A DNA stretch of 35,183 nt from Clostridia bacterium (GCA_900759005.1 CAAEUQ010000128.1:1-35183), one strand, 5' to 3'; shown: positions 1 to 8,652, counted from the first letter of the stretch. Notes: a model not told the origin generated them from the sequence alone. Numbers and translations are program-made.

Positions 1-398
1 AGCGCCGGCTTTCGCGCGCCCGTCAAGCGCACCGCCTGATCCAGCGCATCCAGCTCAACGCGCGTCAGTCCTTGCGAAAACGAAACGACCAGACGGTTTT
101 TCTCGAGCGCGCGCCGTTTGCCGAGCGCCTTTTCGGAAAGCGTCCGCATCAGCGTCGCCGCGAGATTGACGTCGCCCACCGCGCCGTAATTCACGGGGGA
201 GACGAGCGACACGTCCTTCGGCGTTCTGCCGACCATTTGCTTTGCGTCGCGCCCGACGGCGAGAATGTCCTCGATGGAATCGCGCATCGTGAGCACATAG
301 CTCGGCTCGCGCAGAACAACGCCCTCGTTCTGAAGGCAGATCGTTACGTTGGCGGAACCGAGATCAAGTCCCATGCCGCCGGAAGAAAGAATGCCCAT
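1..398 (-). CDS. mreB: MreB/actin-like rod-shape protein, N-terminal part (runs off the window)
   Basis: Actin-fold ATPase that would polymerise under the membrane and guide peripheral wall synthesis. Only the first 132 codons are inside the window. Seen: the phosphate-1 loop DLGSAN at about residues 12-17, then GVVLREPSYV, then AVGRDAKQMVGRTP, all in MreB order and spacing. The family normally has DLGTAN, so this copy is somewhat divergent. The ATG at 398 has AAGGAG about 7 nt upstream. It lies 21 nt downstream of maf on the same strand; maf next to mreBCD is a common arrangement in Bacillota, which supports the call. Family membership is fairly sure; whether this is MreB itself or an Mbl/MreBH-type paralogue cannot be told from the fragment. 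Confidence 0.8.
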   Translation of the reverse strand, partial: MGILSSGGMGLDLGSANVTICLQNEGVVLREPSYVLTMRDSIEDILAVGRDAKQMVGRTPKDVSLVSPVNYGAVGDVNLAATLMRTLSEKALGKRRALEKNRLVVSFSQGLTRVELDALDQAVRLTGARKPA

Positions 399-419
399 TG
401 AATTCTCCTTATTCGCGCG

Positions 420-983
420 TTACAGACCAAAATGCGAAAGCATTTCGCGCACCGCCTTGGTCGGGAAGCCCATTACATTGCTGAACGAACCGTCCAGCGC
501 GTCGACAAATACGCCCGCGCCGCCCTGAATCGCATACGCGCCTGCCTTATCCATCGGCTCGCCGGTCTGAACGTATTCTTCAATCTCCGTTTCCGCGATC
601 GGGCGGAAATGAACGCCCGTGCGCTCCACGCGCACTTCCTCGCGTCCGGTTTCGGTATCGAGCACGCATACGCCGGTGAATACCTCGTGCTCGCGATTGG
701 AGAGCGCGCGCAGCATTCGCTTCGCGTCCTCCGCGTCCGCGGGCTTGCCCAGCGGCTTTGAATCCAGCGAAACCAGCGTGTCCGACGCAATGACTACGCC
801 GGAAGTGTGTTCAGCCGCCGCGTGCGCCTTGCGAACGGCGAGCGTGCGGACGATCTCGGAGGGAACGCCGGAAATGTGTTCGTCCACATCCTGCGCGCAG
901 GTTTCGAACGTGTAGCCCATTTTCGATAAAAGCTCGCTGCGGCGCGGAGAGCCCGAGGCGAGAATCAAACGTTTTTCAGCCAT
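420..983 (-). CDS. maf: Maf family nucleotide pyrophosphatase
   Basis: Maf proteins hydrolyse non-canonical or modified nucleoside triphosphates (dTTP/UTP/m5UTP types) to monophosphates and are linked to septum and shape control in Bacillus. The 187-aa length is normal. Seen: the signature ASGSPRR at residues 9-15, a central SDTLVSLDSKPLGKP segment with the catalytic-site Asp, and the DKAGAYAIQGGAG stretch typical of the family near residue 145. The start ATG follows GGAG in a good ribosome binding site. It is first in a minus-strand unit with the mreB-like gene. Confident family call; substrate not predictable by eye. Confidence 0.95.
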   Translation of the reverse strand: MAEKRLILASGSPRRSELLSKMGYTFETCAQDVDEHISGVPSEIVRTLAVRKAHAAAEHTSGVVIASDTLVSLDSKPLGKPADAEDAKRMLRALSNREHEVFTGVCVLDTETGREEVRVERTGVHFRPIAETEIEEYVQTGEPMDKAGAYAIQGGAGVFVDALDGSFSNVMGFPTKAVREMLSHFGL

Positions 984-1019
984 AATTAATCTCCTTCAGG
1001 AAACTATAATCCAGAAAAT

Positions 1020-1028
1020 AGTATAGCA
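1020..1028 (-). promoter_or_regulatory. extended -10 promoter of maf-mreB
   Basis: On the minus strand this reads TGCTATACT, an extended -10 element, 37 nt before the maf ATG. No good -35 is present 17 nt further up, which fits an extended -10 promoter. The dyad at 1034-1062 lies immediately upstream. Confidence 0.5.
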
Positions 1029-1033
1029 TATAA

Positions 1034-1062
1034 CTGTTGCAAACACGTGAAGATTGCAACAG
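1034..1062. promoter_or_regulatory. perfect 9-bp inverted repeat upstream of maf
   Basis: CTGTTGCAA and its exact reverse complement TTGCAACAG are separated by 11 nt, so the half-site centres are 20 bp apart. The dyad lies just upstream of the extended -10 of maf-mreB. No U-tract follows, so it is not a terminator; the geometry suits a dimeric regulator. The regulator is unknown. Confidence 0.5.
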
Positions 1063-1096
1063 CGGTTAGACATAAATGTAAATAAGTTGTACACAA

Positions 1097-1124
1097 AATA
1101 AAAAACCGGCTTCGATCGAGCCGG
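1097..1124 (-). terminator. intrinsic terminator after the 1133-1606 gene
   Basis: Minus strand: CCGGCT/AGCCGG stem with a 7-nt loop, followed by TTTTTTATTTT. It lies directly behind the stop codon at 1133. Confidence 0.85.
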
Positions 1125-1132
1125 GAATGGAA

Positions 1133-1606
1133 TCAGAACGAAACCTCAATGGAGCGCTGAACGCCGTAAACATAATAGGAAATCACTGCGGTTCTGGCGG
1201 TTTCGGCGGGCGCGCGGGTGATCAGCTTTAAGTTGATCTGAGCCGAAGAGCGCGCGGCGACGTCTGACCCCTGACCGGTGAGCGAATAGACGGCGATATC
1301 GCCCGCAACGCCGTTTACGCGAATATCCAGCCATTCCGCGGCGAACAGACCGCGGTTCTGAAGTGCGATCGTCGCGTCTACGAGCGTCAGCCCGTCCGTG
1401 CTGTCGGGCATCGGTTCGGAAAATGTCTGCGGCGCTGTTCCGGAAGCGACGATCGCTTTAATGGAAGAAAATACCTCCGGATAATCGTTCGCGGATGCGG
1501 TAATCGGCGCGGCGGACGCGCCGAGCGTCGAGCCGAAATAGAAATATCCGCCGAAAACGAGCATCAGAATCAGCACAAACAGCAAAAAGAAATTGAATTT
1601 TCTCAT
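1133..1606 (-). CDS. membrane-anchored extracytoplasmic protein of unknown function
   Basis: I do not recognise a named family. The 157-aa product starts MRKFNFF and has one hydrophobic segment at about residues 5-24 that can act as signal peptide or anchor. The rest is a soluble, beta-rich looking domain (alternating hydrophobic pattern, ending in YYVYGVQRSIEVSF), presumably outside the membrane. The shape is reminiscent of small LEA14-like or FxLYD-type exported domains, but this is a guess. It is monocistronic: own promoter at 1642-1670 and own terminator at 1097-1124. Divergent from polA. Confidence 0.7.
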   Translation of the reverse strand: MRKFNFFLLFVLILMLVFGGYFYFGSTLGASAAPITASANDYPEVFSSIKAIVASGTAPQTFSEPMPDSTDGLTLVDATIALQNRGLFAAEWLDIRVNGVAGDIAVYSLTGQGSDVAARSSAQINLKLITRAPAETARTAVISYYVYGVQRSIEVSF

Positions 1607-1641
1607 AAAACACCTCTCGAAGAAGCGGAATTTTCCCCTAT

Positions 1642-1670
1642 ATCATACCATGCGCGCATCGACTTGTCCA
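1642..1670 (-). promoter_or_regulatory. sigma-A-type promoter of the 1133-1606 gene
   Basis: Minus strand TGGACA (1670-1665), 17-nt spacer, TATGAT (1647-1642), about 36 nt before the ATG. Confidence 0.6.
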
Positions 1671-1708
1671 TATACAATCGCTTTTTTCGCGAGGAAGATT
1701 GCGATATG

Positions 1709-1736
1709 TTGATTTTTTACTGAGATTTGATATAAT
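1709..1736 (+). promoter_or_regulatory. sigma-A-type promoter of polA
   Basis: TTGATT (1709-1714), 16-nt spacer, TATAAT (1731-1736), followed by an AAAGGAGG ribosome binding site and the polA ATG at 1767. Confidence 0.75.
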
Positions 1737-1766
1737 AAAATGGGTAATTGTAAAGGAGGATGAACG

Positions 1767-4337
1767 ATGCCTGACAAGATCGTAATGCTGGACGGCTACA
1801 GTCTGATGTACCGCGCATTTCACGCGCTGCAAACGCCGATGACCGCGCCGGACGGCACGCCGACCAACGCCGTGCACGGCTTCATCATGATGCTTCTGAA
1901 GGTGCTCGACGAGGAAAAGCCTGCGGGCATTGCGGTCGCGTTCGATATGCACGCGCCGACGCTGCGCGCGCAGGAATACGCCGAATACAAGGGTACCCGC
2001 AAGCCGATGCCGGACGAGCTGCGCGCGCAGGATCCGGTGATCCGGCAGCTGATCGGTCTGATGGGCATTCCGATTCTCGAAAAGGAAGGCTATGAGGCGG
2101 ACGACATCTTAGGCACCGTCAGCGCGAAATGCGAACGTGAAGGGCGCGAGATCGTGCTGGTGACCGGCGACCGCGATTCGTTCCAGCTCTCCGGCGAGAA
2201 AACCACAATCCTCTATACCAAGCGCGGCATCAGCGACACCGTTCGCGTAACGCCCGAGTATATTTTTGAAACCTACGGCTTAAAGCCGATTCAGATGATC
2301 GATGTAAAAGGGCTAATGGGCGATGCGTCGGACAACATTCCGGGCGTGCCCGGCGTGGGCGAAAAGACGGCGCTGAAGCTGATTCAGCAGTACGGCAGCA
2401 TTGAAAACGTGCTGAATACGGCGGAAATCGAGCAGAAGGGCAAGCTCCGCGAGCGGCTGATTGAGCATCGCGATCTTGCGGAACTGAGCAAGCATCTGGC
2501 GACGATCGATCGCGCAGTGCCGATTGAAATCGATTTTGAATCCTGGAGACCGGACGGACTCGGCGGCGGCGTGGCGCTTTTGAAGGAGCTGGGCATGAAT
2601 CAGGCGGCGCGGAAGCTGACGGAGAAGGCGCAGGCGATCGCGCCGACAAGCGTTCCGGTCGCGCGCGAAAAGATAGCGCTGCCGGCGATTGAAAGGCTGG
2701 ATTCCATAGAGGCATTCTCCGCGCGCGTGAAGGAAATGGCGAAAACTGCGCAGTGGGCTTCGGCATATTATGGGATCGAGCTGACCGCGGCGACGGAATC
2801 CGCGCGGCTGAGCCTGCCGATCGGCGGCGACCTTTTCAGCGCGGGCGTGACCGAGGACGAGGCGGAGCAGGCGCTTTTGCCGCTGCTCGAAGCCGATTGC
2901 CCGAAATCGCTTTATAATGTAAAAACCATGCGCACGGAATCGATGTGCGGGCAGATTGCGGACGTAATGCTCGCGGCCTACGCGCTGAATCCGCAAAGGG
3001 AGAGCTTTTCCGCTGAAGCGCTGTGTCAGGCGGAGGGAATCGAGGATTTTGCCGCGCATCCGGCGCAGGCGATTCATGAACTTTCCGAGATTCAGGCGCG
3101 GCAATTAAAGGAGACGGGGCTTGGAAGAATTTATTCCGAGATCGAGCTGCCGCTGTCGAACGTGCTTCGGGATATGGAGCGCGCGGGCTTCCTCGTGGAT
3201 GCGGACGCGCTGGAGACGCTCGGCAAAATGTTCAGAAAGCGCATTGGCGAGCTGACGGATGAAATCGGCGCGATGGCGGGCGTTCAGATCAACCTGAATT
3301 CCCCGAAGCAGCTGGGCGAGCTGCTGTTTGAAAAGCTCGGCATTCGCCCGCCGAAAAAGACCGCGCGCGGCTATTCTACCAGCGCGGAGGTGCTCGAACA
3401 GCTTGCGGACGAGCATCCGATCTGTGCGCGCATTCTGGAATACCGAAAGTATCAGAAGCTGGAATCGACATATATCCATTCGCTGCTCGAACTGCGCGAC
3501 GGCGAGGGGCGCATTCATACGCGCTTTGATCAGGTCGCGACGGCGACGGGGCGCATCAGCTCCGCCGAGCCGAATTTGCAGAACATTCCCGTGCGCACGG
3601 AGCTGGGCAGGGAAATTCGCCGCGCGTTTATCGCTTCTCCGGGCTGCAAACTGGTGGACGCGGACTATTCGCAGATCGAACTGCGCGTGCTTGCGCATAT
3701 GTCCGGCGACGAAACGATGATTTCGGCGTTCCGCGAAGGACAGGACATTCACGCGCGCACCGCGGCGGAGGTGTACGGCGTGCCGCTCGATCAGGTGACG
3801 CATGAAATGCGCTCGCGGTCGAAGGCGGTCAATTTCGGTATCGTTTACGGCATTTCCGATTTTACGCTGGCGAAGAACATCTCCGTCAGCCGCAAGGAGG
3901 CGCGCGAGTTCATCGATCGCTATTTCGAGCGCTATCCGGGCGTGAAAAAATACATGGACGAAGCGGTGAAAACCGGAAAGGAAAAGGGCTACGTCGAAAC
4001 GCTGATGGGCAGACGGCGGTATTTGCCGGAGCTTTCAAGCGCCAATTTCAACGTTCGCGCGTTCGGCGAGCGCTGCGCGATGAACAGCCCGATTCAGGGA
4101 ACGGCGGCGGATATTATCAAGCTCGCCATGATCGCGGTCGCGCGAAGAATTCAGGCGGAAAACCTGCGCGCGAGGCTGATCCTTCAGGTACACGACGAAC
4201 TGATCGTCGAAGCGCCGGAGGACGAAGTCGATCGGGTGAAGGCGCTGCTGAAGGATTGCATGGAAGGCGTGGTCGCGCTCAAGGTTCCGCTCAGGGCGGA
4301 CATTTCGACGGGAGGAGATTGGCGTGAGTGCAAATAA
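1767..4337 (+). CDS. polA: DNA polymerase I
   Basis: Repair and Okazaki-fragment polymerase, 856 aa, the usual length. Domains: 5'-3' exonuclease/FEN domain at about 1-290 (DGYSLMYRAFHA near residue 8; helix-hairpin-helix DASDNIPGVPGVGEKTA near 190); a degenerate 3'-5' exonuclease-like domain at about 300-460, where I see no DxE catalytic pair, as in Bacillus-type Pol I; polymerase domain at about 480-856. Polymerase motif A is DYSQIEL with Asp633, motif B is KAVNFGIVYG from Lys686 with the Phe that discriminates dideoxynucleotides, motif C is VHDE with His809-Asp810-Glu811. Proofreading is therefore probably absent. Its end overlaps the coaE start by 14 nt, so the two are translationally coupled. 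Confidence 0.98.
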   Translation: MPDKIVMLDGYSLMYRAFHALQTPMTAPDGTPTNAVHGFIMMLLKVLDEEKPAGIAVAFDMHAPTLRAQEYAEYKGTRKPMPDELRAQDPVIRQLIGLMGIPILEKEGYEADDILGTVSAKCEREGREIVLVTGDRDSFQLSGEKTTILYTKRGISDTVRVTPEYIFETYGLKPIQMIDVKGLMGDASDNIPGVPGVGEKTALKLIQQYGSIENVLNTAEIEQKGKLRERLIEHRDLAELSKHLATIDRAVPIEIDFESWRPDGLGGGVALLKELGMNQAARKLTEKAQAIAPTSVPVAREKIALPAIERLDSIEAFSARVKEMAKTAQWASAYYGIELTAATESARLSLPIGGDLFSAGVTEDEAEQALLPLLEADCPKSLYNVKTMRTESMCGQIADVMLAAYALNPQRESFSAEALCQAEGIEDFAAHPAQAIHELSEIQARQLKETGLGRIYSEIELPLSNVLRDMERAGFLVDADALETLGKMFRKRIGELTDEIGAMAGVQINLNSPKQLGELLFEKLGIRPPKKTARGYSTSAEVLEQLADEHPICARILEYRKYQKLESTYIHSLLELRDGEGRIHTRFDQVATATGRISSAEPNLQNIPVRTELGREIRRAFIASPGCKLVDADYSQIELRVLAHMSGDETMISAFREGQDIHARTAAEVYGVPLDQVTHEMRSRSKAVNFGIVYGISDFTLAKNISVSRKEAREFIDRYFERYPGVKKYMDEAVKTGKEKGYVETLMGRRRYLPELSSANFNVRAFGERCAMNSPIQGTAADIIKLAMIAVARRIQAENLRARLILQVHDELIVEAPEDEVDRVKALLKDCMEGVVALKVPLRADISTGGDWRECK

Positions 4338-4941
4338 ACCGTATATCATTGGTCTGACCGGCGGAATCGGCTGCGGAAAGAGCGAAGCGGCGGCATATCT
4401 GAAATCGCTGGGCGCGGTGCACGTGGACGCGGACGCAATTTCGCGGGAGCTGACGGTGAACGATCCCGAGGTGCTGAATCTGATCCGCGAGCAGTTCGGC
4501 GACGAGGTGTTTTCGCCGGACGGGACGCTCAACCGCGCGGCGCTGGCGGGCATCGTGTTCGAATCCGAACCGCATCGGCGCGCGCTGGAAAAGATTCTGC
4601 ATCCGAGAATTCAATCGCGCGCGTGGTCGGAGATTGAACAGGCGGGGGAGAGCGGCGCACGCGTGGTCGTGCTGGACGTGCCGCTGCTGTTTGAAACGGG
4701 CATGGATGTGCTATGCGACGAGACGTGGTCGGTCACGGCGAGCGAGGAAACGCAGCTGGCGCGCGTAATGGCGCGCGGGCTCACGCTGGAACAGGCGCAA
4801 GCGCGCATTCGCAGCCAGATGCCCGCCGACGAGCGAAACGCGCGGGCGGCGAGAGTGATCAACACCGACCGCTCGATCGAGCGTACCCGTGCGGAGCTGA
4901 ATGGGCTGTATCAGCAGATCGCGAAGAAAGCGGGAAGCTGA
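4324..4941 (+). CDS. coaE: dephospho-CoA kinase
   Basis: Last step of coenzyme A synthesis: phosphorylates the 3'-hydroxyl of dephospho-CoA with ATP. The 205-aa product has the Walker A loop GLTGGIGCGKS at residues 10-20, the HVDADAISREL segment, HPRI, and the LDVPLLFETG motif, all standard. The start is GTG at 4324 inside the polA 3' end, preceded by GGAGGAGA. The polA-coaE order is common in Clostridia. Very sure. Confidence 0.97.
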   Translation: MSANKPYIIGLTGGIGCGKSEAAAYLKSLGAVHVDADAISRELTVNDPEVLNLIREQFGDEVFSPDGTLNRAALAGIVFESEPHRRALEKILHPRIQSRAWSEIEQAGESGARVVVLDVPLLFETGMDVLCDETWSVTASEETQLARVMARGLTLEQAQARIRSQMPADERNARAARVINTDRSIERTRAELNGLYQQIAKKAGS

Positions 4942-5294
4942 CTGGAGTGCGGTTGGCGCATACGACGACAATGACAGCCAATTGGCGCGCGGAATGTGGC
5001 GGGCAAATGACTGAATGCGGCTGAATGCGCGATTCTATGACCAGCCGCGCGACGGTGCAAAACGCAGATGCCAAGCCGGTGCGCACAATCGCTCGAAGCA
5101 CGGCTGATGTTCGCGAGACTGTGGGCAACGGTTCCAAGCGCCGTTGATGTGTGCAGTGCCAACGTGCGGAAGATCAAAATGCGGTTGGCGCACAGGAATC
5201 AGATACGCCCAGTATCTCAAAACGACGCCAGCGCTTTGGGCGATTCAGGCAACAAATCAGAGCACCTGACTTTACAGGCGCGAACGGAGGAAGA
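4942..5294 (+). other. 353-nt gap between coaE and the lytic transglycosylase, no gene seen
   Basis: No convincing reading frame, terminator or promoter is visible. A frame runs in from 5151 ahead of the transglycosylase, but the ribosome binding site and protein character favour ATG 5295. An exact 13-nt direct repeat TGCGGTTGGCGCA occurs at 4948-4960 and 5180-5192. Small hairpins are possible, for example CAACGG/CCGTTG near 5128-5148 and GATAC/GTATC near 5201-5215. It may be a long untranslated leader, a small RNA, or a decayed gene. Confidence 0.4.
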
Positions 5295-5933
5295 ATGGCA
5301 GAGGAAAAACGCAGGCGTTCGCCGAAACGGGCGGGCAAAAGGAAACGCGCGCAGAGGCGGCGCGGGAAGGTAATTGCGATTGTGATTGCCGCGGTGCTGC
5401 TTTTGGGCATTGCGGGATTGGGCGTGCGGATCGTGTACGAGCGGTTCATTGCGCCGTCGGTGGTTACATATATCGTTGAATACATGGATGAAATCCGTGC
5501 GGCTGCGGCGGAGAACGGACTGGAACCGGCGTATGTCGCTGCGGTTGTGATGGCGGAATCGAGCTATCGTCCGGACGCGGTGTCCAGCGCAAATGCGCAG
5601 GGGCTGATGCAGCTGCTGCCGTCGACCGCCGAATGGATTGCGGGCAAATTCGACGAGACATATACCGAGGGCGCGCTGTTCGATCCGGAGACGAATCTGC
5701 GCTATGGCTGCTGGTATCTGGGCTGGCTCATGCGCCGGTATGACGGCGATATGCGCTGCGCGTCCAGCGCATACCATGCGGGACAGGGCACGGTCGACGG
5801 CTGGCTTCAGAATCCCGATTATTCGTCCGACGGGAAGACGCTTTCGGTGATTCCATTCGATTCGACGCGCACGTATGTCGAGCGCGTGCTGAAATACTAT
5901 GAGAAATACGAGGTCGTTTATGCGAATTCTTAA
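5295..5933 (+). CDS. membrane-anchored lytic transglycosylase (SLT/GH23 type)
   Basis: Cleaves the glycan strands of peptidoglycan with formation of 1,6-anhydroMurNAc. 212 aa: a very basic cytoplasmic stretch at residues 5-25, one membrane segment at about 26-46, then an extracellular SLT domain. Seen: catalytic Glu88 in MAESSYRPDA, followed by ANAQGLMQLLPSTA, and near the end SSAYHAGQGTV, which matches the YNxGxG-type motif. The start at 5295 is chosen because GGAGGAAGA lies just upstream and the protein then has a normal positive-inside anchor. Its last 14 nt overlap the next gene. The coaE-slt neighbourhood recurs in Clostridia. Confidence 0.93.
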   Translation: MAEEKRRRSPKRAGKRKRAQRRRGKVIAIVIAAVLLLGIAGLGVRIVYERFIAPSVVTYIVEYMDEIRAAAAENGLEPAYVAAVVMAESSYRPDAVSSANAQGLMQLLPSTAEWIAGKFDETYTEGALFDPETNLRYGCWYLGWLMRRYDGDMRCASSAYHAGQGTVDGWLQNPDYSSDGKTLSVIPFDSTRTYVERVLKYYEKYEVVYANS

Positions 5934-7515
5934 ACGCGCGCTCGCCGTTTGGATGATTGTGGCGCTGATTCCGTGCTGTTTTGCGGAGGAAGGAATTGTT
6001 CCCAGCGAGCTGGACGGCGGGCTCGAGGCGTCGGTCAGCGTCTGGCAGGGCGATCCTTACGACGCGGATCTGCTGGTCGGCTATGTCGCGCAGGATTATG
6101 CGCAGATCAATCCGTTTTACTGCAGCGAACAGGATCTGGTCAGCGTCAATCAGCTGGTGTTCGAATCGCTGGTTACGCTCAACGAGAATCAGAAGCCCGT
6201 TCCGCAGCTCGCAGACAATTGGACGCATGAGGGCGCCGATTGGGTGTTTACCATCCGCAGCGGAATCAGCTTTCACGACGGCGCGGAAATGACCGCGTAC
6301 GACGTGGTGGCGAGCTATCAGGCATTCATCGCGAATGCGAATTCGAATCCCTATGGCAGCCGCCTTTCGCTGTTTATCGAGGATATGCAGGCGATCGACG
6401 ACCGTCAGCTTCAGGTAAAGGGGCGGTATACCGGATATATGACGCTGTACGCGATGGATTTTCCGGTCGTTCACGCTTCGACGACGAATGACACGATGCC
6501 GCGCGGTACCGGCGCGTTCTGGTATGTCGCGTATAACGATGCGAGCTATGTCCGCATCGAGGCAAATCCGCTTTGGTGGAAACAGCAGCCGACGCTTTCG
6601 TCGATCACATTCAGGCGATACGCAAGCGCTTCGGACGCGCTGGAGGCGCTGCATACGCGCGAGGTCGAGATGCTGGCGACGCGCTCGAGCTCGGCGGCGT
6701 TCAGCCGGAAGCTGTCGGAATTCGCTTCGCTGGATTACGCAACGACGACCTACGAAATGCTGCTGCCGAACCTGTCCGATCAGTCGGTGATGAGTGATGT
6801 GAACGTGCGCAAGGCGGTCATGTACGCGATGGATCGATCGGCAATCGTGTCGAGCGCGTATCTGGATATGGCGATTCAGAGCGAGGTGCCGGTGCTGCCG
6901 GGCACGTGGCTGTATGAAAGCCAGAGCGCGGTGTTCTATTACAGTCCGGAGCGCGCGCTGCAGCTCCTTTACGATTCCGGCTGGAAGGATTTGACCGGCG
7001 ACGCGATTCTCAACAAGCTCGACGGCATCAAGCTCACCGACCTTACCGTGAATATCATTACCTACAACGACGGCGAAAGCTCCATTCGCGGAAATGCCGC
7101 GAAGCTGATTGCCGATTATCTCTCGGTTGTCGGCGTGAAGGCAAACGTCGAGGTGCTTACGCGCGACAAGGTCATGTCCCGTATCGACGATCGAGATTAC
7201 GATCTTGCGCTGATCGGCGTGAATTTAAGCGAGATTCCCGCGCTTCAGCCGCTGCTTTCAGGGAGCGGGGCGCTGAATTTCAATCGCTACAGCAATGATA
7301 ATATGAATGAATACATCTCCCAGACCCTGACCGTGGAATCCGAGGATGAGCTCAAACAGGTTTACAGCTCCATTCAGATGGAGCTGGTCGATCGCCTGCC
7401 GATTTTGGGGCTTCTGTTCCGCACGGGCACGGTGCTTTCGACGCGTGCGATGGGCGGCATGAGCGGCGCGCGATCGATGGATATGTTCAGGGGCATGGAA
7501 TATCTTTCCGAATGA
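5920..7515 (+). CDS. ABC transporter solute-binding protein, family 5 (peptide/nickel type)
   Basis: Extracellular receptor of an Opp/Dpp-type importer, 531 aa as usual for the family. Signal peptide: MRILKRALAVW followed by a hydrophobic core and CCFA before EEG, cut by signal peptidase I rather than carrying a clear lipobox. Seen: SVNQLVFESLVTLNENQKPVPQLA, WVFTIRSGISFHDGAEMTAYDV, DVNVRKAVMYAMDR and NVEVLTRD, the standard SBP_bac_5 landmarks. The start ATG 5920 overlaps the transglycosylase stop; an upstream in-frame ATG at 5899 lacks a ribosome binding site. No permease or ATPase genes are adjacent, so this is an orphan receptor whose transporter must lie elsewhere. The ligand is unknown. 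Confidence 0.92.
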   Translation: MRILKRALAVWMIVALIPCCFAEEGIVPSELDGGLEASVSVWQGDPYDADLLVGYVAQDYAQINPFYCSEQDLVSVNQLVFESLVTLNENQKPVPQLADNWTHEGADWVFTIRSGISFHDGAEMTAYDVVASYQAFIANANSNPYGSRLSLFIEDMQAIDDRQLQVKGRYTGYMTLYAMDFPVVHASTTNDTMPRGTGAFWYVAYNDASYVRIEANPLWWKQQPTLSSITFRRYASASDALEALHTREVEMLATRSSSAAFSRKLSEFASLDYATTTYEMLLPNLSDQSVMSDVNVRKAVMYAMDRSAIVSSAYLDMAIQSEVPVLPGTWLYESQSAVFYYSPERALQLLYDSGWKDLTGDAILNKLDGIKLTDLTVNIITYNDGESSIRGNAAKLIADYLSVVGVKANVEVLTRDKVMSRIDDRDYDLALIGVNLSEIPALQPLLSGSGALNFNRYSNDNMNEYISQTLTVESEDELKQVYSSIQMELVDRLPILGLLFRTGTVLSTRAMGGMSGARSMDMFRGMEYLSE

Positions 7516-7530
7516 TTCAAGAGGCGGAAA

Positions 7531-8118
7531 ATGACAAGTATTCTGTTTGCACGCCACGGAGAAACCGATTGGAATCTGTGGCGGCGGGTTCAGGGCAGCA
7601 CGGACACTGCGCTGAATGAAAGCGGCGTTCGTCAGGCGGAAAAACTGGGTGAAAAGCTGAAGGGCGAGGGCATTGCGCGAATATTTACCAGCGAAATGCA
7701 AAGGGCGCGCGAAACGGCGCAGATCGTCGCGAGCAGGCTTCAAATTCCGGTTGAGCCGCGCGCAGGGCTTCAGGAGCTGAACCTTGGCGATTGGGAGGGG
7801 CGCACATGGCGGCAGATCGAGCGCGGCTGGCCGGAGCTGTTTTCCGAATGGAGCCGGAGCAAGCGCGATACGCGGCCGCCGCGCGGAGAGACATACGGCG
7901 AATTGTTGAATCGCTTTGTCCGCACGGTATTGGAAATCGCGCGGGAAACGCGGGGAGATGCGCTGATCGTGACGCACAGCGCGTGTATGTTGGCGTTTCA
8001 GGCGGAACTGAATCGAACGCCGCTGGAAACCATGCTGCGCGATTACAGCGCGCCGAACGCCGAGGCGATTCCGATTTCGGCGGAAAGAATTCTCAACAGA
8101 TGGAGTGAACGGACGTAA
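7531..8118 (+). CDS. histidine phosphatase (phosphoglycerate mutase-like)
   Basis: Branch-2-like small phosphatase, 195 aa. The catalytic RHGETDWN motif has phospho-accepting His9 at residues 8-15; Arg in TSEMQRARETA; the acid/base Glu in the LQELNLGDWEGR region near residue 82; second catalytic His149 in VTHSACM. The substrate cannot be told: members include cofactor-dependent phosphoglycerate mutases, alpha-ribazole phosphatases (CobC) and broad phosphatases, and no cobalamin genes are near. It sits 15 nt after the solute-binding protein and is likely cotranscribed. Confidence 0.92.
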   Translation: MTSILFARHGETDWNLWRRVQGSTDTALNESGVRQAEKLGEKLKGEGIARIFTSEMQRARETAQIVASRLQIPVEPRAGLQELNLGDWEGRTWRQIERGWPELFSEWSRSKRDTRPPRGETYGELLNRFVRTVLEIARETRGDALIVTHSACMLAFQAELNRTPLETMLRDYSAPNAEAIPISAERILNRWSERT

Positions 8119-8136
8119 GCGAAGGAGGGAAGAGAA

Positions 8137-8652
8137 ATGCGTTTCATGAAGGAATTTGCGATAGCGGCAATGCTTGTGGTTTGCACGCTTTTGCTGACGG
8201 GCTGCTTTGCCGTTGATGTAATCGGCGGCATGATGCTCGCCGGCGGCGACGACGAGGTTTCGAAGGAGGAGGTTTTCGCATACGTAAGCGACAATGCCGA
8301 AGCGCTTTCCGGCTTCCCATATGATGAAATGCCGAGAGGTGACGATTCGGAGAAAAAGCAGTTCATTCGCAATCACCTCGGCGAGGATACGATTGTGAAG
8401 AGCGTTCACCGGTACGATTCGAACACGCTGAATTTCTATTGCGGCGGCAAGGGAAATGTGACCAGCTCGGTCTATTCGGGATTTTACCATTCAGAAGATA
8501 ACGAGCCGAGCGCGCTCGAATTCGAGGGCGAAGCGGTGTTTACGGAAACGGAGGACGGCAAATTCGAATGGTCGAACGAGGACGGGGAGCGGCAGTTCCT
8601 CGCGGAGCGCATTCAGCCGAACTGGTTTTATTATCGCATGATTTGGGGTTGA
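8137..8652 (+). CDS. putative lipoprotein, function unknown
   Basis: Not recognised beyond its export signal. 171 aa; signal peptide ending in the lipobox LLTGC with lipidated Cys23, followed by a small Gly/Asp-rich linker and a charged domain of about 130 residues rich in Asp and Glu. It has a GGAGG ribosome binding site and is 18 nt behind the phosphatase, in the same plus-strand run. The next gene follows after 6 nt, suggesting the two belong together. Confidence 0.75.
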   Translation: MRFMKEFAIAAMLVVCTLLLTGCFAVDVIGGMMLAGGDDEVSKEEVFAYVSDNAEALSGFPYDEMPRGDDSEKKQFIRNHLGEDTIVKSVHRYDSNTLNFYCGGKGNVTSSVYSGFYHSEDNEPSALEFEGEAVFTETEDGKFEWSNEDGERQFLAERIQPNWFYYRMIWG

